This document shows positions 35,924-44,074 of a stretch of DNA of 64,000 nt, in pieces; position 1 is the first letter of the stretch; each line of letters opens with the position of its first letter. The notes beneath the pieces were generated by a model. It was not told the DNA's origin and searched no databases. It worked only from the letters and a program-made list of their open reading frames with translations. A program made the position numbers and the translations under genes. The DNA is from an uncultured Paracoccaceae bacterium (lineage in GTDB: Bacteria > Pseudomonadota > Alphaproteobacteria > Rhodobacterales > Rhodobacteraceae). The stretch spans positions 62,001 through 126,000 of the forward strand of contig CALKOT010000011.1 in NCBI GenBank assembly GCA_938092015.1, given 5' to 3'.

Positions 35924-36453
35924 TCCGTCTCTTCGCAGCCCTGTCTTTGCCTTCTGAGGTCACAGAACGCCTGCTGGCGCTGCAAACTGGCCTTAGCGGC
36001 TGGCGTTTGTCGCCAGAACGGAACCTGCATGTGACGTTAGCCTTCTTTGGAGAGATTGACCAAAGGCAGGCTGAGGATGTGGATGCCGCCCTACGGTCCA
36101 TCACCTCACCCAGGTTTGATCTGTGGCTTGATGGCGTCGATGTCTTCGGCGCCCCGAAACCTCGCATCGCTTATGCGGCCGTACGCCCAGATCCGACGCT
36201 GTCCCAGTTGCGCGACAAAATCAGACAGACAGGCCGGACTGCGGGGCTTGAATTGACGTCCGAACGGTATGTGCCGCACGTCACGCTGGGCCGAGGCGGC
36301 GCGCGGGCCGATCAGCGGCTGACACGGTGGCTGGAAGGCGGGGCGGCGTTCATGGCTGGGCCTGTCTCAATCAGCAGTTTTCAGCTGTACCGGTCGGACC
36401 TTGGGCGGGGCGGGCCGACATATTCTGAACTGGCCAGCTATGACCTCACCTAA
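35920..36453 (+). CDS. thpR: RNA 2',3'-cyclic phosphodiesterase
   Basis: A 177-residue member of the 2H phosphoesterase family (LigT/ThpR), which opens 2',3'-cyclic phosphates of RNA. Both HxTx motifs are seen: HVTLAFFG (about 32-39) and HVTLGRGG (about 120-127), spaced as in the family. The N-terminus MIRLFAALSLP is characteristic. It is translationally coupled to tesA and followed by a strong bidirectional terminator. The true biological substrate is not known in most bacteria. Confidence 0.92.
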   Translation: MIRLFAALSLPSEVTERLLALQTGLSGWRLSPERNLHVTLAFFGEIDQRQAEDVDAALRSITSPRFDLWLDGVDVFGAPKPRIAYAAVRPDPTLSQLRDKIRQTGRTAGLELTSERYVPHVTLGRGGARADQRLTRWLEGGAAFMAGPVSISSFQLYRSDLGRGGPTYSELASYDLT

Positions 36454-36461
36454 ATGAAAAA

Positions 36462-36489
36462 GCGCGGATCAGACTGATCTGATCCGCGC
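36462..36489. terminator. Bidirectional rho-independent terminator
   Basis: GCGCGGATCAG (36462-36472) and CTGATCCGCGC (36479-36489) are perfect 11-base arms around a six-base loop. On the minus strand a T-rich run (CTTTTTCATTT) follows. On the plus strand CATTTTCG follows. It serves thpR and the convergent DUF1127 gene. Confidence 0.85.
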
Positions 36490-36519
36490 CATTTTCGCCT
36501 TGTGATTGTCAGGGTGCAA

Positions 36520-36732
36520 TCAACGTGACGAAACATTCCAGAAGGATTTGTGTGCTTCGCGGTCAGCCGCGTTTGGATTCACACCGATATCTTCCAGGCG
36601 CGAATAGGGCATGTTGCGCAGGGCGTTACGCTCACGTTTCGCATTTACCCACAGCTTTACCGTCTTGAAAACGGCGATCCCGGAAGGGGCGGAAACGAAG
36701 GATTCGGTCAAGTAGGCCATGATGCTATCCAT
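36520..36732 (-). CDS. DUF1127 small protein
   Basis: A protein of about 70 residues with the DUF1127 motif near its C-terminus: RNALRNMPYSRLEDIGVNP. The N-terminal third is hydrophobic to neutral. Small DUF1127 proteins of alphaproteobacteria are mostly uncharacterised; some, such as CcaF1 of Rhodobacter, bind RNA and affect RNA turnover or phosphate and carbon metabolism. The start is uncertain: ATG 36732, ATG 36720 or TTG 36738, none with a clear ribosome site. It diverges from a LysR gene. Confidence 0.75.
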   Translation of the reverse strand: MDSIMAYLTESFVSAPSGIAVFKTVKLWVNAKRERNALRNMPYSRLEDIGVNPNAADREAHKSFWNVSSR

Positions 36733-36843
36733 AAGCAAAGTAGATGAAAGCGCCCGAACTCATCATCGGACCTGATCTATCTAGGTGTTCGTGGTCCATT
36801 AGTTAAATGAATTGATTTCATCTGAATCATCACGGAGTGTGAT

Positions 36844-37719
36844 ATGATTAGGAATATGGATCTGACCGCGCTGCGCAGCTTTGTGACTGTCGCGGACACT
36901 GGCAAAGTGACGGCGGCGGCGACACGGTTGAACCTGACGCAGTCGGCAGTTTCAATGCAGTTGAAGCGGCTTGAGGATATGCTGGGCCAGCCCCTGCTGG
37001 ACCGCGCAGGCCGGGGCGTGGCGCTGACATCGCAGGGTGAACAGCTACTGTCGTACGCCCGCCGCATGGTTGCGCTGAATGATGAGGCATGGTCGCGCCT
37101 GACTCATTCAGAATTTGAGGGTGAGCTGATCCTCGGCGTCCCGCACGACATCGTCTATCCGCACGCGCCAGAAGTACTGCAGCGGTTTGCACGTGAATTT
37201 CCACGCGTGAAAATCACTCTCGACAGTTCCTACACAACTCGCCTGAAGGAACGTCTTGCGAAAGGTGAGGCTGATCTGATCCTGACTACAGAAGCGTGCG
37301 ATACCACAGGCGGCGAAACGCTGGTGACCAGCCAGATGGTTTGGGTTGGCGCGCCAGGCGGATCGGCATGGCGATCGCGTCCCTTGCGGCTGGCGTATGA
37401 GCGGGCCTGCATCTTTCGTGGCCCGGTCCAAGCACGGTTGGATCAGGCGGGCATCCCATGGGAGATGGCGGTCGAATCCGATTCGACCCGGTCGGTTGAG
37501 GCAAGCGTATCGGCCGACCTCGCCATCCATTCCTCAATCGCTGCGGCGATCCCGGAGTATTTTGAAACGATCCCCCACAGCGGCGCCTTGCCCGCATTAC
37601 CGTCGATTGCAATCAACATGTACCTAGGCGACGGGCCGAACCGTCCTTTGATCGAGAAGTTGGCCCAGGTGGTGCGTGAGGCATACGGTGCGCATCGCGT
37701 GGCAATTGCCGCTGAGTGA
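36844..37719 (+). CDS. LysR family transcriptional regulator
   Basis: A 291-residue LTTR. The winged helix-turn-helix (about 6-65) reads KVTAAATRLNLTQSAVSMQLKRLEDMLGQPLLDR, in part. An effector-binding domain follows (GELILGVPHDIVYPHAPEVL). ATG 36844 has GGAG upstream; ATG 36856 (MDLTALRSF) would also make a standard protein. It is divergent from DUF1127 with about a 110-base gap, and LysR regulators often control the divergent gene, so DUF1127 is the first target to consider. Confidence 0.9.
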   Translation: MIRNMDLTALRSFVTVADTGKVTAAATRLNLTQSAVSMQLKRLEDMLGQPLLDRAGRGVALTSQGEQLLSYARRMVALNDEAWSRLTHSEFEGELILGVPHDIVYPHAPEVLQRFAREFPRVKITLDSSYTTRLKERLAKGEADLILTTEACDTTGGETLVTSQMVWVGAPGGSAWRSRPLRLAYERACIFRGPVQARLDQAGIPWEMAVESDSTRSVEASVSADLAIHSSIAAAIPEYFETIPHSGALPALPSIAINMYLGDGPNRPLIEKLAQVVREAYGAHRVAIAAE

Positions 37720-37839
37720 AGGGTTTGACGCTTTGCATTGTCGGTCCGTGCGATGAGCACGGGCCGCCCCATTGGCGGTAGCCACTTCCAGAGAATTGGT
37801 GCGAGGTCAGGTCGAGAAGCCGGAAACAGGCCTCACCAA

Positions 37840-38379
37840 CTATTTCTTCTTTTTCTTCTTACCCGGCACCAAATGCGCCACAGCAGCCCCAGCTTTCATT
37901 ACAGAGGTGATCTGGCCGGGTGATAGCGCGTTCATCTGGCGTCCCCAGTCATCAACCGCATCAGCAAATTTGCTTATCTTCTGCAGCCGTTTGGCAACCG
38001 GTTTCGCCACATCAACCGAAGTCACTGCCTTTAGCGCAGCAACGGCTGGGTCAAACTCCCGCGCTTTTCGATAGGCGGCCACACGGGACGCAATCTCAAT
38101 CGGGTCATCCAAAGCTGTGAACCGCTCTTTGCGCCCGCCGATCGAAGGTTGCGTTTCGACCAGACCGATGGCGCGCAGGTCCTTCATGCTCATCGAGACG
38201 TTGGACCGGGCGATATCCAGCCCGGCGACGATCTCGTCCGCTGTTAGCGCCTTTTCAGACACCAGAAGCAGGCCGTGGATGCGCGCGGCAGACCGCCCGA
38301 TGCCCCATGCTGATCCAAGTTCACCCCATTGCATGACGAACGGGGCCAATTCCGGCGGTAGTACTTTTTTGTCGCTCAT
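37840..38379 (-). CDS. GbsR/MarR-type regulator with poly-lysine tail
   Basis: A 179-residue winged-helix protein. PFVMQWGELGSAWGIGRSAARIHGLL, in part, and LTADEIVAGLDIARSNVSMSMKDL are the helix-turn-helix of the GbsR-like MarR branch, which in Bacillus controls choline to glycine-betaine conversion. The wing RKERFTAL follows. The C-terminus ends in GKKKKKK, encoded by an AAG/AAA run, not usual for the family; it may add DNA affinity. Neighbours give no hint of the target. Confidence 0.85.
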   Translation of the reverse strand: MSDKKVLPPELAPFVMQWGELGSAWGIGRSAARIHGLLLVSEKALTADEIVAGLDIARSNVSMSMKDLRAIGLVETQPSIGGRKERFTALDDPIEIASRVAAYRKAREFDPAVAALKAVTSVDVAKPVAKRLQKISKFADAVDDWGRQMNALSPGQITSVMKAGAAVAHLVPGKKKKKK

Positions 38380-38417
38380 TGGTGAAATCTAGCGCAGGTG
38401 AGCATGATTGTAACCGG

Positions 38418-40010
38418 TCAATCCACCTGCCAGTCATGTTCCTTGATTTCGATCACAGTCGGGGCTGAACCTTTCCGCCCACCGTCAACCGCCGCCAAAA
38501 GAGACGCGATGTTCGTTACGGCGGCGTATTGCGCGCCAAACCCTTTCGCGAGTGCCGCGAAATCAATGGGCGACAAGTCAACACCAGCAGTCTGGATCTG
38601 ATTTGACTGCATATAGCTGCGGATCTCGCCGTAGCCGTCATTGTTCCAGATCAGCAAGATGACAGGCGCGCCTGCCTCAGCCGCCGCTGCAAGTTCGGGA
38701 ATGGTGTAAAGCGCGCCACCGTCACCCGCGAGGGCGATGACAGGCGCATCCGGGCGCGCGATCTGCGCGCCTATTGCGGCGGGCAAGGCATAGCCCAGCG
38801 TCCCGAACCCGGTAGAGCCGGTGAACCACTGGCGCGACCCCGGCGCCCGACCTGCGCAAGTGGCGGTGTAAGATGGCTCAGCGCTATCACCGACAAGGAT
38901 CGCGTTAGGGTACGCCTCCCAAAGCGCTTCAATCATTGGCAGGTGGCGCGTGTAATTCTCAGCGAGATCCTTTTGGGGGGCGGCGGCACAAGCGTTCAGA
39001 TCTACGTCGGGCGCGGGGGGGCGATTGATTGCGCTCAAAAGCGCTTCGGCAAACGCTGAGGCATCTGCTTCGATAGCGAGGTCTGGTTCGATGTTTCTGT
39101 TAAGCTGACTGGGATCGATATCAACGCGGATCAATGTCCCGGTCACTTGAGGCGGCTCATCAGTGTAAAAGGTCCACTCTGTGTCGCCAAATTCTGCGCC
39201 GAGTGACAAGACGACATCAGCCTTGCTCAGCAATTCGCGTTGCCCGGAGCCGAACAGCATCCCACCAGCATTCAAAGGGTGGTCATGCGTCAGCAGTCCC
39301 TTGGCGTTTGACGACGTAAGCGTTGGGGCGCCCAGCGCCTCAGCCAGCGCCGTCGCTGTCTCTGCGCCCATGCGGGTTGCGCCGCCACCCAGCACGAGGA
39401 CGGGCCTCACGGAGCGGTTCAAAAGGCCCAGGGCCTTGTCGAAAGTAGCAGCCTCAGGCGTCTTGACCGTAGCCCGCACGCGTGGGTTAGGAACATCGCC
39501 GGCGTCCAACGACAAACGATCAATAGGGATCTGGATATGAACCGGGCGCGGGCGTTCAGTTGCAAACAGGTCCATCGCATCGTCCAGCGCCGTGGCAAGC
39601 TCGGCCCCGTCCCGCACCTGTCGCGACCACGCAGAAACGCCATCGATCAGCGCTTGCTGATTCTGCATCTCGTGCAGGCGACCTAAGCCCTTGCCGATAT
39701 GCTCTTCAGCATTCACGGACGAAATCACCAGCATCGGAATGCTGTCGCCGTAAGCCTGCCCCATCGCTGTGGCGATGTTGGTCATTCCCGGCCCGGTGAT
39801 GATGAAGCAGGCGGCGACTTTGCCGGTGGCGCGGTAGTACCCATCCGCCATGAACCCGGCGCCCTGTTCGTGGCGCGGGGTATGGTGCGTCAGGCCAGAC
39901 CCAGGCATCCCGCGATACATCTCAACTGTATGCACGCCGGGGATGCCGAAGACAGTATCAACGCCCCGCTCAACAAGAAGCTGCGGGATCAAAGCGCCAA
40001 GGGAAGCCAT
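38418..40010 (-). CDS. ThDP-dependent decarboxylase (AruI-like)
   Basis: A 530-residue acetolactate-synthase-fold enzyme. The N-terminal domain FGIPGVHTVEMYRG and PRHEQGAGFMADGY (catalytic Glu) is close to AruI, 5-guanidino-2-oxopentanoate decarboxylase of the arginine transaminase pathway. The ThDP-binding motif GDGGALYTIPELAAAAEAGAPVILLIWNNDGYGE, in part, is complete (GDG to NN). The gene is alone on its strand with no transaminase nearby, so AruI activity is inferred from likeness only; other 2-oxoacid decarboxylases share the fold. Confidence 0.8.
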   Translation of the reverse strand: MASLGALIPQLLVERGVDTVFGIPGVHTVEMYRGMPGSGLTHHTPRHEQGAGFMADGYYRATGKVAACFIITGPGMTNIATAMGQAYGDSIPMLVISSVNAEEHIGKGLGRLHEMQNQQALIDGVSAWSRQVRDGAELATALDDAMDLFATERPRPVHIQIPIDRLSLDAGDVPNPRVRATVKTPEAATFDKALGLLNRSVRPVLVLGGGATRMGAETATALAEALGAPTLTSSNAKGLLTHDHPLNAGGMLFGSGQRELLSKADVVLSLGAEFGDTEWTFYTDEPPQVTGTLIRVDIDPSQLNRNIEPDLAIEADASAFAEALLSAINRPPAPDVDLNACAAAPQKDLAENYTRHLPMIEALWEAYPNAILVGDSAEPSYTATCAGRAPGSRQWFTGSTGFGTLGYALPAAIGAQIARPDAPVIALAGDGGALYTIPELAAAAEAGAPVILLIWNNDGYGEIRSYMQSNQIQTAGVDLSPIDFAALAKGFGAQYAAVTNIASLLAAVDGGRKGSAPTVIEIKEHDWQVD

Positions 40011-40049
40011 CGGGCGGACCTTTCTCAGACAGGCCGCAGGGGCGCGGCG

Positions 40050-41000
40050 TTACGCCGTGATAGCTGATCCCTTGGCCGGGGCAAGAGGCCCGGTGTTTGG
40101 CCCGTGCAACTGGCCACAGCCGCTTAACGACGCGCGCACTGCGTCGATAGGTTCGGTCGGTTGGAAATCGGGCAGCACGCGGTCAAATTCGGCTGCTTCG
40201 ATCCCATGCGGGCGGTTCCAAAGGTAACGCATCGCGGCGACCTCTCGTATCAGCGGATTGAACAGGCCCATGATGTTCAGCACAAACCACGGCATACCGC
40301 CGCGTTTCAGCGGGCGTCCGGCGGCGCGTTCAATCAGATCCATCTATTCGTCGCCTGTCAGCGCGTATCCCGGAAAGCCGATGTCGGCGAATTCTGGCAG
40401 CGTGCCTCGCCGCGCCGCCAGCATCTCAGCCGCCCGCGCCATGTTAGGCAGGAAGGCCCAAGTGTGCTTCAGGTTTGTTGGTCCCAGATACACCACCTTG
40501 CCCTTCGCGACCTTCGCCATCATCTGCCCTTCGAACCAGTTGTCGCCAGGGGCTGTGTCGATGAAGTCACCACCCCGCAGGATGATCGTTTTCACACCGT
40601 TGGACCGATAGGCCGCCTCCATCTCAATGCGCTGGCGGGCCTTTTTGTGATCGCCAATATGCGGCGTCGCTGCGGACAGGCGCGGCGGCAGATTCTGGCC
40701 GTAGTTATAGACATTTCCCGGGATCAAAACTGTCGCGCCCATGGCCTTCGCTGCATCAATTACGGCTGCGTTCATCCAGGACAAATCAACCTCCCAGTCC
40801 GTATAGGCAGGGTTGAGGGCATTGACGATCACATCAACTTCAGCCGCCCGGTGCAGCGCATCACGATTTGTCAGATCACCCCGGATAACGCTGGGCATGG
40901 CCGCAGCGCCCGGGTCAAGGCGGCGCCATTCCGTAACCTTCCACCCTGCGGCGCGGCCAAAACGGCCGGTAGAACCAAGGATGAGGGCTGAACCTGACAT
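40050..41000 (-). pseudogene. NAD-dependent epimerase-like gene with in-frame TAG
   Basis: An atypical SDR of the epimerase group. ATG 41000 starts MSGSALILGSTGRFGR, the NAD-binding motif. The frame runs for 218 residues (NALNPAYTDWEVDL, LIPGNVYNYGQN, RGGDFIDTAPGDNWFEGQM) to TAG 40344-40346. It then goes on in the same frame from ATG 40343 for 97 residues of C-terminal family sequence (ERAAGRPLKRGGMPW, REVAAMRYLW, VLPDFQPT). Relatives are one protein of about 320 residues. Between GRFGR and AAGWKV about eight residues of the first helix also seem missing. It is most likely inactive, although separate translation of two parts cannot be excluded. Confidence 0.8.
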
Positions 41001-41080
41001 AATAATCTCCGTTTGTTGGTGTCAGAGTGAATGTGTCTATTCAATATCAAATACATAAGACCCACTTGCGCATCCTACTT

Positions 41081-41096
41081 ATTCATATTTGAATAT
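41081..41096. promoter_or_regulatory. Probable LysR-type operator
   Basis: TATTCA (41081-41086), TATT, TGAATA (41091-41096): a perfect 6-base dyad directly before the LysR start at 41101. A related half-palindromic sequence (TATTCAATATCAAATA) lies about 42 bases to the left, near the epimerase start. Two sites of this kind between divergent genes are typical of LTTR control. Confidence 0.45.
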
Positions 41097-41100
41097 CAAA

Positions 41101-41982
41101 ATGCCCGACTCTTTTGACTGGAACGATGTAAAGACACTGATCGCCGCGGCGGAGGCAGGCTCTTTATCCGCCGCCGCAGCCAATACCGGGATCAGCCAGC
41201 CAACGCTCGGTCGCAAAATCGACTCGCTTGAGGCTTCGCTGGGCCTGAAGCTGTTTGAACGCGGCCCGCAAGGCATGACACTGACCGACAGTGGCGCCGA
41301 TATGCTGGCCCATGCGCAGCATATGCAGGAAGCCGCCTCTCGCCTGTCTCTTGCTGCAACGGGACGGGCCGAAACGCTTGAAGGAACTGTCCGCATCACC
41401 GCCCCGCAAGTGATGAGCGCACATCACCTGCCCGCCATCCTGACCCGCTTGCTGGATGAAGAGCCGGGGGTTGAGGTTGAATTGGTCGCCACCAATGACA
41501 CTGAAAACCTGCTGCGGCGCGAAGCAGAAATCGCCATCCGCATGTTCCGTCCGACGCAGGCTGACTTGATCGCCAAGAAGGTCACTGAAATGCACCTTGG
41601 CCTCTTTGCCGCCAAAACCTACCTCGCCGCGCATGGAGAGCCGACGCTAGAGACTTTCGCCGATCACCGCATGGTAAGCTATGACCGCAACCCATTGATT
41701 GCCGACTGGTTGCGGAAGTACGGGATTGAGCCGCCTTCAGGTTTCCTTTGTCTCAGAACCGACGATCAGGTTGTACACTGGAATATGGTCGTCGCGGGCG
41801 CCGGTATCGGCCCAAACCAAATCGCTGTCGGCGAAGCAGAACCATTAGTCAGCCGCATCTTGCCTAATTTGGACCTGCCACCGCTGCCTGTCTGGCTGAC
41901 AGTGCACGAAGAACTCAGAACCAGCGCGCTGATCCGCAGGGTCTATGACTTCCTCGCGGAAGCTTTGTCAGACCTTAGTTAG
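41101..41982 (+). CDS. LysR family transcriptional regulator
   Basis: A regulator of about 293 residues. The helix-turn-helix reads GSLSAAAANTGISQPTLGRKIDSLEASLGLKLFERG, in part, and is followed by a substrate-binding domain (VRITAPQVMSAHHLPAILTRLL, in part). I start at ATG 41101 (MPDSFDWND); the in-frame TTG 41089 lies in the presumed operator. It is divergent from the broken epimerase gene, its likely former target together with itself. Confidence 0.9.
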   Translation: MPDSFDWNDVKTLIAAAEAGSLSAAAANTGISQPTLGRKIDSLEASLGLKLFERGPQGMTLTDSGADMLAHAQHMQEAASRLSLAATGRAETLEGTVRITAPQVMSAHHLPAILTRLLDEEPGVEVELVATNDTENLLRREAEIAIRMFRPTQADLIAKKVTEMHLGLFAAKTYLAAHGEPTLETFADHRMVSYDRNPLIADWLRKYGIEPPSGFLCLRTDDQVVHWNMVVAGAGIGPNQIAVGEAEPLVSRILPNLDLPPLPVWLTVHEELRTSALIRRVYDFLAEALSDLS

Positions 41983-42069
41983 AGCAATGGGCGCTTAGTC
42001 TGGGTCAGTTTTCCTATGAAACGCCCGCCCTTGAGGCAATTCACGGATCAGAGTTTGTGCCCATTGCTC
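41982..42069. repeat. Long-spaced inverted repeat before leuB
   Basis: GAGCAATGGGC (41982-41992) and GCCCATTGCTC (42059-42069) are perfect 11-base arms separated by 66 bases. The first base is the last of the LysR stop codon. The second arm ends 63 bases before leuB. An RNA made through it could fold into a long stem-loop in the leuB leader. Confidence 0.55.
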
Positions 42070-42132
42070 AAAGCTTGACCTTACGCCCCTCGCCCGCTAC
42101 CCGGCTGGCAACCAAAGATAAGGAGCGCTCTG

Positions 42133-43233
42133 ATGTCCAATTCCCTTCTGATTCTGCCCGGTGACGGCATCGGCCCAGAGGTGATGACCGAAGTGAAGCG
42201 GGTCATCGACTGGCTCGGCGCCAACAAGGGCGTCCATTTTGATGTCAGCGAAGACCTTGTCGGCGGCGCAGCCTATGACGCGCACGGCACACCGCTGCAT
42301 GACGACACGATGGCCAAGGCGCAGGAAGTCGACGCTGTTCTGCTGGGCGCCGTTGGCGGCCCGAAATATGACAACCTGGATTTCTCGGTTAAACCCGAAC
42401 GCGGCCTTCTGCGCCTGCGCAAGGAAATGGACCTTTTCGCCAACCTCCGTCCTGCGCAGTGCTTTGATGCGCTTGCTGAGGCATCCAGCCTTAAGCACGA
42501 CGTGGTCGCCGGCCTCGACATCATGATCGTGCGTGAGCTGACATCAGGCGTCTACTTTGGTGAGCCTCGCGGCATCCACACCGAAGGGAACGAGCGTGTG
42601 GGCATCAACACTCAGCGCTATACGACATCTGAAATCCAGCGCGTCGCGCGGTCAGCGTTTGAGCTGGCCAAGAAACGCGGTGGCAAGGTCTGCTCGATGG
42701 AGAAGGCCAATGTGATGGAATCGGGCATCCTCTGGCGTGAAGAAACCCAGAAGATTGGTGATGACGAGTATCCGGAAGTCGAGCTGACGCATATGTACGC
42801 CGACAATGGCGCCATGCAGTTGGTGCGCCAGCCAAAGCAATTTGACGTGATCGTCACAGACAACCTTTTTGGCGATATCCTTTCTGACATCGCGGCGATG
42901 CTGACTGGCTCTCTGGGCATGTTGCCGTCTGCATCCCTCGGCCTTCCAATGGCCAACGGTCGCCCGAAAGCGATGTACGAACCCGTCCACGGTTCCGCCC
43001 CTGACATCACAGGTCAGGGCATCGCCAATCCGATCGCCTGTATCCTTAGCTTTGCGATGGCTCTGCGCTATTCCTTCGACATGGGTGAAACCGCTGATCT
43101 GGTCGAAAATGCAGTGAATGCGGCACTGGCTGACGGCCTGCGTACGCCCGATCTGATGACCGTCGAAGGCGGCACCAAAGTCGGCACTACGCAAATGACT
43201 GACGCGATCTTGGCGAAGATGTCCGAGGCGTAG
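42133..43233 (+). CDS. leuB: 3-isopropylmalate dehydrogenase
   Basis: The third step of leucine synthesis: NAD-dependent oxidation and decarboxylation of 3-isopropylmalate. The protein has 366 residues, the usual length. [14 protein letters not shown] is the N-terminal motif, GAVGGPKYD and [10 protein letters not shown] bind substrate, [13 protein letters not shown] and the conserved [14 protein letters not shown] follow, and the metal-site block is [29 protein letters not shown], in part. The NAD-binding end is [16 protein letters not shown] lies seven bases upstream of ATG. leuC and leuD are not adjacent in the window. Confidence 0.97.
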   Translation: MSNSLLILPGDGIGPEVMTEVKRVIDWLGANKGVHFDVSEDLVGGAAYDAHGTPLHDDTMAKAQEVDAVLLGAVGGPKYDNLDFSVKPERGLLRLRKEMDLFANLRPAQCFDALAEASSLKHDVVAGLDIMIVRELTSGVYFGEPRGIHTEGNERVGINTQRYTTSEIQRVARSAFELAKKRGGKVCSMEKANVMESGILWREETQKIGDDEYPEVELTHMYADNGAMQLVRQPKQFDVIVTDNLFGDILSDIAAMLTGSLGMLPSASLGLPMANGRPKAMYEPVHGSAPDITGQGIANPIACILSFAMALRYSFDMGETADLVENAVNAALADGLRTPDLMTVEGGTKVGTTQMTDAILAKMSEA

Positions 43234-43246
43234 TACTATTCCCTTT

Positions 43247-43912
43247 GTGGAGAGTGTGGATGTTACCCTGAAAGTCGGCTTACCGATGGAGTTGCGCCGC
43301 GATGCGGCACAACTTTATCTCGACGCGTTCGACAGAAAACTCGGCCCTGTTCTGGGCCGGGATGAACGCGCCGTCGGCTATCTGGCGCAAACCCTGCAAT
43401 TGACCAAATCCATCGCTGCGTTGGGGCCAGATGGCGAACTTCTGGGCCTTGCAGGATTTCACGACGATCGTGGCGGATTTGTTGGCGGCAGTTTTGGCGA
43501 CCTGAAGCAACACTACGGGCTGATAGGTGCGACCTGGCGTGGCGTATTGCTCAGCTTGTTCGAACGCTCACCGCCAGACGATCAGTTGTTGATGGATGGT
43601 GTCGTCGTGTCCGCCGCCCGCCGGGGCATGGGTATAGGTACAGAACTGCTGAACGGTGTCGCAGAAGTCACCAAAGCGCGTGAGTTATCGATTATCCGGC
43701 TGGATGTCGTTGACACCAACCCCCGTGCCCAAGCGCTGTACGAACGGCACGGATTTACACCAGCGGGCGAACAAAGCGTTTGGCCACTTCACTGGCTGTT
43801 CGGCTTTCGCAAATCAACTATGATGGAAAAGACGCTGGAAGGTGATGACAGCAACGGGCCGAAAGGCGATGCTTTCAAGAGCCTGGATGCGGGTGATCAT
43901 GATGACTATTAG
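43247..43912 (+). CDS. GNAT family N-acetyltransferase
   Basis: A 221-residue acetyltransferase. The acetyl-CoA-binding motif is VVVSAARRGMGIGTELLNGV (about 122-141), followed by IIRLDVVDTNPRAQALYERHGF. The C-terminal 40 residues are acidic and not conserved. Starts are doubtful: GTG 43247, GTG 43256 or ATG 43286, none with a well-placed ribosome site. It follows leuB by 13 bases and may be co-transcribed. Substrate unknown. Confidence 0.85.
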   Translation: MESVDVTLKVGLPMELRRDAAQLYLDAFDRKLGPVLGRDERAVGYLAQTLQLTKSIAALGPDGELLGLAGFHDDRGGFVGGSFGDLKQHYGLIGATWRGVLLSLFERSPPDDQLLMDGVVVSAARRGMGIGTELLNGVAEVTKARELSIIRLDVVDTNPRAQALYERHGFTPAGEQSVWPLHWLFGFRKSTMMEKTLEGDDSNGPKGDAFKSLDAGDHDDY

Positions 43913-44048
43913 CCCAAATAAAGGGCGCGCAAAGTTCGTTCCTGGACCGGCCAAATAACCTTTCATCCTTCGCATCAGGTTAGATCAAAACAAGAACATA
44001 ATGTGACGATTAGATAGACATTTGTTATATATCAATAGCTTATTTTTT

Positions 44049-44064
44049 CTTTCACATGTGAAAG
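44049..44064. repeat. TTTCAC-AT-GTGAAA dyad
   Basis: CTTTCACATGTGAAAG is a perfect 16-base palindrome in the 162-base gap between the 3' ends of the GNAT and helicase genes. It belongs to the same group as the dyads at 6563, 6587 and 56353. Confidence 0.65.
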
Positions 44065-44074
44065 CTTTTGAGAA

